This document shows positions 8,880 through 17,076 of a stretch of 64,000 nt of DNA, one piece after another; the first letter of the stretch is position 1; each line of letters begins with the position of its first letter. This DNA comes from Saccharomonospora piscinae. GTDB taxonomy: Bacteria > Actinomycetota > Actinomycetes > Mycobacteriales > Pseudonocardiaceae. A program made the translations under genes and the position numbers. Location of the stretch: positions 434,001 through 498,000 of the forward strand of contig NZ_VCEK01000002.1 of the NCBI RefSeq assembly GCF_005862235.1, read 5' to 3'. Under the pieces are notes generated by a model. The model was not told the DNA's origin and made no database searches. It was given only the letters and a program-made list of their open reading frames with translations.

Positions 8880-9536
8880 GTGGCGCAGGACGTACAGCGC
8901 TCCCCCGAACGGGCGAAGCGACTGCCCCGAGCGGTCCGCGAGAAGCAGATCCTCGACGCGGCCGTGGCGGTGTTCTCCCAGCACGGCTACCACCTCGCGG
9001 CGATGGACGAGATCTCCGACGTCGCGGGTGTGTCGAAGCCGATGATCTACAGCTACCTCGGCGCGAAGGAACAACTCTTCGCTCACTGCGTACGCCGCGA
9101 GTCCACCCGGCTGCTCACCGCCGTGCGCGACGGCATCCGGCTCGACGTGCCGCCGGACATGCAGCTGTGGCACGGCCTGCGCTCGTTCTACGGTTTCGTC
9201 GCCGGATACCGCGAGTCCTGGATCGTGCTGCACCGGCACGCGCTGACCGCGGGTTCTCCCTTCTCGGACGAGGTCACCGCGCTGCGCGGACGTGCGATCG
9301 AGCTGGTGAAGGGCCTGGTCGTCTCGGCGGGCACCGAGCGCGGGCTCGCGCCGCAGGCGGAGTTCTCCGGCGAAGGCATGGCCGCCGCGCTGGTGGGCGC
9401 CGCCGAGTCGCTCGCGGACTGGTGGCTCGACCATCCCGACGTCTCCGACGGCGTGCTCGCGTCGTGGCTGATGAACCTGACGTGGCTGGGCTTCAACGAC
9501 CTCGTGGAGGGCGACGTCTGGCGGCCCACGGAGTGA
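8880..9536 (+). CDS. TetR-family transcriptional regulator
   Basis: This 218-residue regulator has an N-terminal helix-turn-helix (about 22-65: REKQILDAAVAVF, then VAGVSKPMIYSYLGAKEQLF) and a variable ligand domain. The GTG at 8880 is preceded by AGGAGG with a 5-base spacer. It sits beside, and convergent with, the MaoC-FabG genes; M. tuberculosis also has a TetR gene (Rv0238) near the orthologous Rv0241c-Rv0243 group. It is therefore a candidate to bind the dyad at 11787-11808, which is an inference. Confidence 0.92.
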   Translation: MAQDVQRSPERAKRLPRAVREKQILDAAVAVFSQHGYHLAAMDEISDVAGVSKPMIYSYLGAKEQLFAHCVRRESTRLLTAVRDGIRLDVPPDMQLWHGLRSFYGFVAGYRESWIVLHRHALTAGSPFSDEVTALRGRAIELVKGLVVSAGTERGLAPQAEFSGEGMAAALVGAAESLADWWLDHPDVSDGVLASWLMNLTWLGFNDLVEGDVWRPTE

Positions 9537-9547
9537 CGCTCACTCCG
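9529..9547. terminator. Short hairpin spanning two convergent stop codons
   Basis: CGGAGTGA (9529-9536) pairs with TCACTCCG (9540-9547) around a 3-base loop. The stops of the TetR gene and the MaoC gene both lie within it. The stem is short, so termination efficiency is uncertain. Confidence 0.45.
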
Positions 9548-10406
9548 GGGTGATCGTGCCCGTGAGGTGCGGCGTCGGCTTGCGGGCGTGCCACAGCTCG
9601 AAGGCCCAGCCCGCCGCGCCGGAGTGCCAGGACGTGAACCCGACCGTGGCGGGCAGCAGCACCGGCCGCTTGAAACCGACGTCGAGGGTGTAGGCGCCGG
9701 GCAGCCTGCCCTCGAACGCGGCGAGGCAGCGTGCCTTCGTCCACATGCCGTGCGCGATGGCGGAGCGGAACCCGAACAGCCGAGCGGTCAGCCGGTGCAG
9801 GTGGATGGGGTTGCGGTCGCCGGAGACCTCCGCATAGCGGCGGCCGATGTCCGCCGGGACCCGCCACCGCGCGGTCGGCGCGGGCGGTGCCAGCTCGGTC
9901 GGCCGCGCGCGCGGCGCGCCCGCGCTCCCGGAAGTCCCGCCGCGGTGCAGGTAGGTGCTCACATCGGTCCACACCGGCTCGTCCTCGTCGCCGGGCAGCA
10001 CCTCGCTGATCACGTCGAACTGGGTCCCCTTGTCGTGGGGCCGCGCCTCGTCCGTGCGCACGCGCAGCGTCATCGGCTCGCCGAGCCGCAGCGGGCGGCG
10101 CTGGGTGATGCGGTTGGCGACGTGAACCATGCCGAGCAGCGGGAACGGAAAGTCCGGCTCGGTCATGAGCGCGATCTGCATGCCGAACGCCAGCACGTGC
10201 GGGTAGGTGGCCGGCAGTTCGTCGGAGAGCCGGAACCCGCAGACCCTGCCGTAGTCGGCGAGGTGCCGTGGGTCGACGGTGACGCCCCTGCGGACGTACT
10301 CGGTGTCCGGGAGTGAGTCGCCGCCGCTCCGGCGCAGGCCACCCGCCACGGCCTTCGGGTACAGCGTCGTGAGGTTCGGCGCTGCGGACAGTTCCTTGAC
10401 GGTCAT
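9540..10406 (-). CDS. MaoC-like (R)-3-hydroxyacyl thioester dehydratase
   Basis: This 288-residue double-hotdog protein hydrates or dehydrates (R)-3-hydroxyacyl-CoA/ACP. The C-terminal hotdog carries the R-hydratase motif YAEVSGDRNPIH (about 195-206) followed by GFRSAIAHGMW, supplying the catalytic Asp and His. The N-terminal hotdog is degenerate, as in two-domain family members. Its start lies one base after the fabG stop, so they form an operon. The pair plus the divergent thiolase match htdX-fabG4-fadA2 (Rv0241c-Rv0243) of M. tuberculosis. Confidence 0.9.
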   Translation of the reverse strand: MTVKELSAAPNLTTLYPKAVAGGLRRSGGDSLPDTEYVRRGVTVDPRHLADYGRVCGFRLSDELPATYPHVLAFGMQIALMTEPDFPFPLLGMVHVANRITQRRPLRLGEPMTLRVRTDEARPHDKGTQFDVISEVLPGDEDEPVWTDVSTYLHRGGTSGSAGAPRARPTELAPPAPTARWRVPADIGRRYAEVSGDRNPIHLHRLTARLFGFRSAIAHGMWTKARCLAAFEGRLPGAYTLDVGFKRPVLLPATVGFTSWHSGAAGWAFELWHARKPTPHLTGTITPE

Positions 10407-10407
10407 C

Positions 10408-11751
10408 TCACGCTCCCAGAAAGCCCTGGCCGCACACGCGCACCACGTTGCCGTTGACGGCGGAGGACGCGGGGTTGGCGTACCAGGCGATGGTCTCGGC
10501 GACGTCGACGGGCAGCCCGCCCTGCGAGAGGCTGGACAGGCGGCGGCCGAACTCGCGGATGAACAGCGGCACCGCGGCCGTCATCTGCGTCTCGATGAAC
10601 CCCGGTGCCACGGCGTTGACGGTGCCGCCGCGCTCGGCCAGCCGGGGCGCGGCCTCGTTCACCATCCCGATGACGCCGGCCTTGCTGGTGGCGTAGTTGG
10701 ACTGTCCCACGTTGCCCGCGATGCCCGCGATGGAGGACACGCCGATGATCCGGCCGTTGTCGCGCAGCACGTCCTCGGCCAGCAGGGTGTCGTTCACGGC
10801 CAGCTGGGCGGCGAGGTTGACGGAGAGCACGGAGTCCCAGGCCGCCTCGGACAGCTTCGCCAGCGTGCGGTCGCGGGTGATGCCCGCGTTGTGGACGACG
10901 ACGTCGACACCGCCGTGGCGCTGGGTGAGATGCTCGGCGAGCGCGCGCGGGGCGTCGGAGCCGGTGATGTCGAGCTGGAGCGCCGAGCCGCCGACGCGGT
11001 TGGCCACCGCCGACAGCTCGCCCCCCTGGGCGGGGATGTCGAGCGCGACGACGTGCGCGCCGTCGCGGGCCAGCACCTCCGCGATGGCGGCCCCTATGCC
11101 CCGGGAGGCGCCGGTGACCAGCGCGACCTTGCCGTCGAGCGGCTTGTCCCAGCTGCTCGGTGGCTGCGCGGTGGTGGTGCCGGCCGCACCGACGCGGATC
11201 ACCTGTCCGTCGACGAACGCGGACTTCGCCGACAGCAGGAACCGCAGCGTGGACTCCGCGGCCTCCTCGGCGCCGTCGGCGACGTACACGAGCTGGGCCG
11301 TGGCGCCACGCTTGAGTTCCTTGCCGACCGTGCGGGTGAAACCCTCGAGTGCCCGCTGCGCGACGCGCTCGCGGCCCTGGCGGGACTCGGGTGGCGACCC
11401 GAGCACCACCACCCGCCCGGAGGGCGCGATGTCACGGACGACAGGGTGGAAGAAGGCGTGCAACTCGCGCAGCTGCGCGGGCTCGGTGATGCCGGTGGCG
11501 TCGAACACCAGCGCGCCGTGGCGGGTTCCCTCGGCGGGGGTGCGGACGACGTCGAGACCCGCCGAAGCGAGCTGGCTGGTCAGCGTCTTGTCCAGCCTGC
11601 CGCCGGGCGCGCCGCCCAGGAGTGCGGGACCATCGAGCGGAGGCTGGCCCGGTCGGTAGCGCCGCAGCACGGGCGGCTTGGGCAGACCGAGCTTCGACGT
11701 CACGAACGCGCCGACGGACGTGGTGGTGAACTGCTGGTACTTGTCAGCCAT
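10408..11751 (-). CDS. fabG: Long-form 3-oxoacyl-thioester reductase (FabG4 type)
   Basis: This 447-residue NAD(P)H-dependent reductase has two Rossmann-like domains. The N-terminal ~210 residues form a degenerate flavodoxin-like domain; the C-terminal SDR domain has VTGASRGIGAA (about 222-232), a catalytic Ser in IIGVSSIAG, and YATSKAG. This architecture is that of the high-molecular-weight FabG of M. tuberculosis (Rv0242c), twice the size of ordinary FabG. The ATG at 11751 is preceded by GGGAGG. It is operonic with the hydratase and divergent from the thiolase. It probably acts in reversible beta-oxidation-like acyl chain metabolism. Confidence 0.93.
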   Translation of the reverse strand: MADKYQQFTTTSVGAFVTSKLGLPKPPVLRRYRPGQPPLDGPALLGGAPGGRLDKTLTSQLASAGLDVVRTPAEGTRHGALVFDATGITEPAQLRELHAFFHPVVRDIAPSGRVVVLGSPPESRQGRERVAQRALEGFTRTVGKELKRGATAQLVYVADGAEEAAESTLRFLLSAKSAFVDGQVIRVGAAGTTTAQPPSSWDKPLDGKVALVTGASRGIGAAIAEVLARDGAHVVALDIPAQGGELSAVANRVGGSALQLDITGSDAPRALAEHLTQRHGGVDVVVHNAGITRDRTLAKLSEAAWDSVLSVNLAAQLAVNDTLLAEDVLRDNGRIIGVSSIAGIAGNVGQSNYATSKAGVIGMVNEAAPRLAERGGTVNAVAPGFIETQMTAAVPLFIREFGRRLSSLSQGGLPVDVAETIAWYANPASSAVNGNVVRVCGQGFLGA

Positions 11752-11786
11752 CGGTTGCCTCCCGTGCCCTGTGTGCAACGCCAGCC

Positions 11787-11808
11787 TAACCTACCCGCGA
11801 GTAGGTTA
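11787..11808. promoter_or_regulatory. Dyad operator between fabG and acetyl-CoA acetyltransferase genes
   Basis: TAACCTAC, six bases, then GTAGGTTA form a perfect 8-bp inverted repeat. It overlaps a leftward -10 candidate (TAGGCT on the minus strand, 11783-11788) and lies where the -35 of a rightward promoter with TACACT (11815-11820) should be. The placement fits a repressor controlling both divergent units; the TetR gene at 8880 is the nearest candidate. Confidence 0.7.
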
Positions 11809-11855
11809 TCCGGCTACACTGCGGGCGGGTCGGAGAACGCTGATCGGAGGGTCCC

Positions 11856-13184
11856 ATGAGCCAAGCACAGAAGTCCGGTGGCGGCAGGGCTCGGTCGAGC
11901 CGCACCAAGACGGCGGGAGTGCGCAGGGTCGCCGTCGTCGGCGCCAACCGCATCCCGTTCGCGCGTTCCAACGGGCCCTACGCCGACGCGGCCAACCAGG
12001 ACATGCTCACCGCAGCGGTCGACGGCCTGGTCAGCCGCTTCGCTTTGCAGGGGGAGCGGATCGGCGAACTCGCGGCGGGAGCGGTGCTCAAACACTCCCG
12101 CGACTTCAACCTGGCCCGCGAGGTGGTGCTGGGCAGCGCGCTCGCCCCCACCACACCGGCCTCCGACGTGCAGATGGCGTGCGGCACCGGCCTCCAGGCG
12201 ATCGTCAACGTCGCCAACAAGATCGCGCTCGGCCAGGTCGAGTCCGCCATCGCGGGCGGCGTGGACACCACCAGTGACGCGCCGCTGGCCGTCGACGACC
12301 GGCTGCGAAAGCTGCTCGTGCGCCTCAACGCGGCGAAGTCGGTGGGCGAGCGGCTGAAACTGCTCGCCAAGATCCGTCCCGGCCACCTCCTGCCCGAGAT
12401 CCCGCGCAACGCGGAACCGAGGACGGGACTGTCGATGGGCGAGCACGCCGCACTGACGGCGAAGGCGTGGGACATCGGTCGCCCCGAGCAGGACGCGCTG
12501 ACCACCGCGAGCCACCACCGGCTCGCGGCGGCCTACGAGCGAGGCTTCTTCGACGACCTGCTGACGCCCTACCTCGGACTGACCCGCGACCAGAACCTCC
12601 GCCCCGACTCCAGCACGGAGAAGCTCGCCAAGCTCAAGCCGGTGTTCGGCGGTACCGAGGGCACCATGACGGCGGGCAACTCGACGCCGCTGTCCGACGG
12701 CGCGTCCGTCGTGCTGCTGGCGACCGAGGAATGGGCGCGCGAACGCAACCTGCCGGTGCTGGCCTACCTCACGTTCTCGCAGACGGCCGCCGTCGACTAC
12801 GTACACGGCGACGAGGGCCTGCTCATGGCACCCGCCTACGCGGTGCCGCGCCTGCTCGACCGCGCCGGCCTCGGGCTGGGCGACTTCGACTACTACGAGA
12901 TCCACGAGGCGTTCGCCTCGCAGGTGCTCGCCACCCTCAAGGCATGGCAGGACCCGGCGTTCGCCAAGGAACGGCTCGGGCGCGACGAGCCGGTGGGCAC
13001 CATCGACCGCGACCGGCTCAACGTCAACGGCTCGTCGCTGGCGGCGGGCCACCCGTTCGCCGCGACCGGCGGGCGGATCGTGGGCACGCTGGCGAAGCTG
13101 CTGGCGGAGAAGGGCTCCGGCCGCGGCCTCATCTCGATCTGCGCGGCGGGCGGCCAGGGCATCACGGCGATCCTGGAGCGGTAA
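11856..13184 (+). CDS. Acetyl-CoA acetyltransferase (thiolase)
   Basis: This 442-residue thiolase catalyses thiolytic cleavage or condensation of acyl-CoAs. The nucleophilic Cys is in QMACGTGLQA (about residue 108); the C-terminal catalytic elements are HEAFASQVL, NVNGSSLAAGHPFAATGGR and CAAGGQGI. The first ~25 residues are Arg/Ser/Gly-rich and probably disordered. The start has GGAGG upstream. It is divergent from the fabG-maoC operon across a shared operator, and corresponds in position and type to fadA2 (Rv0243). Confidence 0.94.
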   Translation: MSQAQKSGGGRARSSRTKTAGVRRVAVVGANRIPFARSNGPYADAANQDMLTAAVDGLVSRFALQGERIGELAAGAVLKHSRDFNLAREVVLGSALAPTTPASDVQMACGTGLQAIVNVANKIALGQVESAIAGGVDTTSDAPLAVDDRLRKLLVRLNAAKSVGERLKLLAKIRPGHLLPEIPRNAEPRTGLSMGEHAALTAKAWDIGRPEQDALTTASHHRLAAAYERGFFDDLLTPYLGLTRDQNLRPDSSTEKLAKLKPVFGGTEGTMTAGNSTPLSDGASVVLLATEEWARERNLPVLAYLTFSQTAAVDYVHGDEGLLMAPAYAVPRLLDRAGLGLGDFDYYEIHEAFASQVLATLKAWQDPAFAKERLGRDEPVGTIDRDRLNVNGSSLAAGHPFAATGGRIVGTLAKLLAEKGSGRGLISICAAGGQGITAILER

Positions 13185-13247
13185 CCGCGCAGCCGCACAC
13201 CCCACCCCCGTGCCTCGGTTGACCCAGCGACTGTCGGGGGGCGCTCC

Positions 13248-13253
13248 TACATT
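13248..13253 (+). promoter_or_regulatory. -10 box, leaderless ABC exporter mRNA
   Basis: TACATT ends 6 bases before the ATG at 13260. There is no ribosome binding site, so the exporter mRNA is probably leaderless. Confidence 0.5.
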
Positions 13254-13259
13254 GGGTTT

Positions 13260-14240
13260 ATGCCCCTCACCGAGGACAGGGTCGCGGTGCGTGCTCGCGG
13301 CCTCGTCAAGACCTACGGTTCCACGCGCGCGCTTGCCGGGGTCGATCTCGACATCCCCACCGGCCAGGTGCTCGGCCTGCTCGGGCCCAACGGCGCGGGC
13401 AAGACCACCGTGGTGCGCATCCTGACGACGCTGCTGAAGCCGGACGCCGGTCAGGCGATGGTCGCGGGCCACGACGTGGTCGCCGAGCCGGACGCGGTCC
13501 GGCAGTCCATCGGGCTGTCCGGCCAGTACGCCGCCGTCGACGAGAACCTGACGGGGTTCGAGAACCTCTACATGATCGGCAGGCTGTACGGCATCGGGAA
13601 GCGCCAGGCCCGGCTGCGCGCGCGAGAACTGCTCGACCGGTTCCAGCTCTCCGACGCCGCCGACCGGCCGGCCAAGGGCTACTCGGGTGGGATGCGCAGG
13701 CGGCTCGACCTCGCTGGTGCGCTGGTGGCCGAGCCGAAGGTCGTGGTCCTCGACGAGCCCACCACCGGCCTCGATCCGCGGGGCAGGCTCGGCATGTGGG
13801 AGGTCATCGAGCACCTCGTCGCCACCGGTGCCACCGTGCTGCTCACGACCCAGTATCTGGAGGAGGCCGATCGGCTCGCGGACTCCATCGTGGTCATCGA
13901 CAAGGGCGTGGTCATCGCTCGCGGCACCGCCGACGAACTGAAGGACCACATCGGCGGCGAGCGGCTCGAACTGGTCGTCGGCGAGGAGGTCGAGGTCACG
14001 CCTGCGGTGCGGGTGCTGAAGGAGGTCGGCGTCAGCGAACCCGTCGTCGACGAGAGCACGCGCAGCGTGTCGGTCTACGTCGAAACCGGGGCGGCGGCGC
14101 TGGTGGACGCGCTGCGGCGGCTCGACACCCAGGACGTCACCATTCAGGACGTCGCTCTGCACCGGCCCACGCTCGACGACGTGTTCCTCTCCATGACCGG
14201 CCACTCCGCCGAGACCACCGAGGAGGACGGGGCCAGATGA
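13260..14240 (+). CDS. DrrA-type ABC exporter, ATP-binding protein
   Basis: This 326-residue ATPase powers an exporter with the next gene product. It has Walker A GPNGAGKTTVV (about 42), the signature YSGGMRRRLDLAGAL (about 142), Walker B VVVLDEPTTGLDP (about 163) and a ~90-residue C-terminal DrrA-like domain. The subfamily is that of daunorubicin-resistance ATPases, but members export varied lipids and drugs, so no substrate is assigned. Stop and next start overlap (ATGA). Confidence 0.93.
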   Translation: MPLTEDRVAVRARGLVKTYGSTRALAGVDLDIPTGQVLGLLGPNGAGKTTVVRILTTLLKPDAGQAMVAGHDVVAEPDAVRQSIGLSGQYAAVDENLTGFENLYMIGRLYGIGKRQARLRARELLDRFQLSDAADRPAKGYSGGMRRRLDLAGALVAEPKVVVLDEPTTGLDPRGRLGMWEVIEHLVATGATVLLTTQYLEEADRLADSIVVIDKGVVIARGTADELKDHIGGERLELVVGEEVEVTPAVRVLKEVGVSEPVVDESTRSVSVYVETGAAALVDALRRLDTQDVTIQDVALHRPTLDDVFLSMTGHSAETTEEDGAR

Positions 14241-15046
14241 ACGCCACCAAGGTGGTCTCCGACAGCGCCACCATCACCTGGCGCAACGTGATGAACGTGC
14301 GGCGCAATCCCGACTGGTTACTCGGCGCCACCGCGTTTCCCATCATGTTCGTGCTGCTGTTCGCCTACGTCTTCGGCGACGCCATCGGCGGGCCCGGCGG
14401 TGGCGGCGCGGAGTACCGCGAGTTCCTCATCGCGGGCATCTTCGCGCAGACGGTGGCGTTCAACTCGTCCTACACGGTGATCGGGTTCGCCAACGACCTG
14501 CAGAAGGGCATCATCGACCGGTTCCGCTCCCTGCCGATGTCCCGGCTGGCCGTGCTGGTGGGGCGCACGACGGCCGACCAGGTGCTCAGCATCGTGGTGC
14601 TGGTCGTGATGACGGTGTGCGGACTGCTCATCGGGTGGCGCATCCGGGGCAGCGTGCTCGACGCCGTGCTCGGCTACCTGATGATCCTGCTGTTCGCCTT
14701 CGCGATGTCGTGGATCGGCGCCTACATCGGGCTCGTGGCCCGCAGCGTCGAGGTCGCCAACAGCGCGGGACTGATCTGGATGTTCCCGCTGACATTCATC
14801 TCGTCGGCGTTCGTGCCGCAGGAGAGCCTGCCGGGCGTGCTCGGCTCGATCGCCGACTGGAACCCGTTCACTGCGGCCGTGAACGCCACCCGCGACCTGT
14901 TCGGCAACAGCAGTCCGGCGGGCTGGCCGGAACCGTCCGGCTGGCCCGCCGAGAACGCGGCGCTCTACGCGATCCTCAGCTGCATCGCCATCGTCGCGAT
15001 CTTCGCGCCGCTCGCCACCGCCCGGTACCGCCGGGTGGCCACCTGA
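14237..15046 (+). CDS. DrrB-type ABC exporter, permease
   Basis: This 269-residue ABC-2 permease has about six membrane helices, starting at residues 30-48 (FPIMFVLLFAYVFGDAI) and ending with a C-terminal helix before the basic tail. The conserved segment DRFRSLPMSR near residue 95 is typical of DrrB proteins. The ATG overlaps the ATPase stop by four bases, so translation is coupled and the two form one transporter. I chose this ATG because the longer open frame upstream merely shadows the ATPase gene. Confidence 0.93.
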   Translation: MNATKVVSDSATITWRNVMNVRRNPDWLLGATAFPIMFVLLFAYVFGDAIGGPGGGGAEYREFLIAGIFAQTVAFNSSYTVIGFANDLQKGIIDRFRSLPMSRLAVLVGRTTADQVLSIVVLVVMTVCGLLIGWRIRGSVLDAVLGYLMILLFAFAMSWIGAYIGLVARSVEVANSAGLIWMFPLTFISSAFVPQESLPGVLGSIADWNPFTAAVNATRDLFGNSSPAGWPEPSGWPAENAALYAILSCIAIVAIFAPLATARYRRVAT

Positions 15047-15066
15047 GCGCACCGCCCGGCCGGTAC

Positions 15067-15852
15067 TCAGTGGTGCTGTGCCATCGCCCGGTGGTGGTGG
15101 CGGTGCTTGTGGGCATGCTTGTGGGCATGCTTGTGGCCGTGCTTGTGGGCGTGCTTGCGGCCACCGCCCTTCACCGCCTTGGCGGCGCCACCCATCGTCG
15201 ACGTGACCGCCTTGGCGGCCTTGCGCTTGCCCTTCGCCGTGCCCAGCGTCATGCCGGTCGACTTGCCCGCCTTGGCGCCGGCCTTGGCTGCCTTGAGCGC
15301 GGCCCGATCGGCGGCGACGCCCGTCTTGGCCGCGGCCACGCCGGCCCTGCGCTGCACCGTGCCCGCCGCGCCCTGCACGTGGTGACCGGCCTCCTCGGCG
15401 GCATGCCGCGCGCGCCAGCCCAGTGACGGCTTGCCGCCGGTGTCGGCCACCGCCAGCAGCAGACCACCCGCGAGGCCCGCGTTCTTCAGGAACTCGATGA
15501 GCTGTTGCTGGCGCTGTTCCGGGTCCTTCTCCTCCCAGAAGGCGTGTGCCGCGAGCGTGGTGGGCACGAGACTGCTCAGCAGCGCCGCCGACGCGACCCG
15601 GGGCAGCACCCCCAGCGACAGCATGGTGCCCGCCGCGATCTTCACCGCCGCGTCCACCTGGACGAAGGTCACCGGGTCGCCGGGTAGCGTCTCCGGCGAC
15701 TCGCCGGTCTTGCGGGCCACGGTCTTGTCGGCGGCCTTGTGGAGGAACGGCTTGGCGACCTCGGCGTGGCCCTCCTTCTGCCGTAGCGCGTTGACACCGC
15801 CCATGATGAAGATCGAGGCGAGAAGCGGGCGTGCCACCCGACGGAGAATCAT
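15067..15852 (-). CDS. DoxX-family membrane protein with His/Lys-rich tail
   Basis: This 261-residue protein has an N-terminal DoxX-like membrane domain (about 1-150): ARPLLASIFIMGGVNAL, then helices around 65-90 and 130-145. The C-terminal ~110 residues are Ala/Lys-rich and end in alternating His-Lys/His-Ala motifs (about 236-255). The tail has no catalytic motif; metal binding or nucleic-acid/lipid contact are possible but unproven. DoxX proteins are linked to membrane redox and thiol stress in other bacteria. It is convergent with the exporter operon. Confidence 0.85.
   Translation of the reverse strand: MILRRVARPLLASIFIMGGVNALRQKEGHAEVAKPFLHKAADKTVARKTGESPETLPGDPVTFVQVDAAVKIAAGTMLSLGVLPRVASAALLSSLVPTTLAAHAFWEEKDPEQRQQQLIEFLKNAGLAGGLLLAVADTGGKPSLGWRARHAAEEAGHHVQGAAGTVQRRAGVAAAKTGVAADRAALKAAKAGAKAGKSTGMTLGTAKGKRKAAKAVTSTMGGAAKAVKGGGRKHAHKHGHKHAHKHAHKHRHHHRAMAQHH
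15104..15160. repeat. 12-bp imperfect tandem repeat encoding the His/Lys tail
   Basis: The unit GCTTGTGGGCAT and close variants recur four to five times. On the minus strand they encode alternating His with Ala, Gly or Lys near the C-terminus of the DoxX protein. Confidence 0.75.
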
Positions 15853-15929
15853 GCGACCTCCCTAGTCGATGGACTCGTGCGAGCACGAGCAACGTTCACC
15901 GCCAGGGAGCTACCCACTCCGCGCCGTCT

Positions 15930-17000
15930 TCACCCGTCGCGCCCCCGGAGCGGGGACGGCTTCGGCGGCCGGAACCCACGCTCGGCGGCGACCTCCCGCA
16001 AGCGGTCGGGATAGTCGGTGATCAGGCCGTCCACCCCGTCGTCGATGAGCTTGTGCATCGTGGCCCTGTCGTTGACCGTCCACGGCACGACCCGCAGCCC
16101 GGCCGCGTGCGCGTCGTCGACGAGTTCCCGGGTGGTGAAGGGCACGTAGTCGTCGTCGCCCACAGTGCCGCCCTGCGGGTTGCCGTGGACCGGGGACAGC
16201 GCCGACGCCCCGAACGACGACACCGCCGCCACCGGATCGCCACCGAAGTCGTCGATGTCGAGCCCGCCCAGCCAGGGCGAACGGCCCGGCGCGCCGACCT
16301 GGAGGAACTCGGGCTGGGTCAGCGCCACCACCGGAAGCCACGGCGCCTTGCGGCGCACCTGCATCAGGGCACCCCAGTCGAAGCTCTGGACGGTGACGTT
16401 GCGCGCGAACCCGGACCGGCTCACCTCGCGGATCACCCGGTCGACGAACTGTTCGCGGGGCGCGGTCTCCTCGGGCGCCGCCGCCTCCACCTTGGTCTCG
16501 ATGTTGAACCGGACGCGGTGGGCCCGGTGCTCCCGCACGAGGTCGAACAGCTCGGCCAGCGTCGGCATCGTGGCACCCGGCGCGAGTTCCTGGTCCGGAT
16601 GGCCGGGTTGGCGCAGCGATCCGCAGTCAAGAGTGCGCACCTGGGCGAACGTCAGATCCTTGACGTAGGAGCCGACGTAGGGAAACTGCGGGTCACCGGG
16701 CGAGGCCGGTTTCGTGTCCCGGCACTTCGCCGCGCTGATCTGCCGGTCGTGGGTGATGACGTCGCGTCCGTCGCGGGTGATCTGGATGTCGAGTTCCAGT
16801 GTGGTGACTCCGAGTTCCAGCGCGCGGGAGAACGCGGCGAGCGTGCCCTCCACGGTGAGCCCGAGCCCCCCGCGATGTGCCTGGATGTCGAAGTGCTTCG
16901 GCCCCCGAGGGGGCCCGGCCGCGGCGGGGGCCGCGAGCCCGGCCGTCAGCAGCGCCACCAGCGTGGTGACCAGCGCGAGCCTGCCGTGTCTGCGTGTCAT
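15930..17000 (-). CDS. Secreted glycerophosphodiester phosphodiesterase
   Basis: This 356-residue enzyme is exported by an N-terminal signal peptide (basic start, LALVTTLVALLTAGLAAPAAA). It hydrolyses glycerophosphodiesters to glycerol 3-phosphate and an alcohol. GDPD motifs: AHRGGLGLTVEGTLAAF (HR and the following Glu), LELDIQITRDG, and the catalytic THDRQIS. C-terminal blocks VVPWTVND and DGVDGLITDYPDRL are classical. The ATG at 17000 is preferred over one 24 bases upstream because GGGAGG lies correctly before it. It stands alone and may supply phosphate and glycerol from lipid head groups. Confidence 0.93.
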   Translation of the reverse strand: MTRRHGRLALVTTLVALLTAGLAAPAAAGPPRGPKHFDIQAHRGGLGLTVEGTLAAFSRALELGVTTLELDIQITRDGRDVITHDRQISAAKCRDTKPASPGDPQFPYVGSYVKDLTFAQVRTLDCGSLRQPGHPDQELAPGATMPTLAELFDLVREHRAHRVRFNIETKVEAAAPEETAPREQFVDRVIREVSRSGFARNVTVQSFDWGALMQVRRKAPWLPVVALTQPEFLQVGAPGRSPWLGGLDIDDFGGDPVAAVSSFGASALSPVHGNPQGGTVGDDDYVPFTTRELVDDAHAAGLRVVPWTVNDRATMHKLIDDGVDGLITDYPDRLREVAAERGFRPPKPSPLRGRDG

Positions 17001-17076
17001 GGCATCAACCTCCCGGCGCACCATGACAGGTCACGGTGTCGGGAAAGCGACATCCACGCGAACGTGCGGCTCCGCC

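Noticed and set aside
9540-14240. Polyketide or antibiotic gene cluster (FabG, MaoC, thiolase, DrrA-like exporter together)
   Set aside because: The FabG-MaoC-thiolase trio matches the conserved Rv0241c-Rv0243 housekeeping group; no PKS, NRPS, ACP or tailoring enzymes are present.
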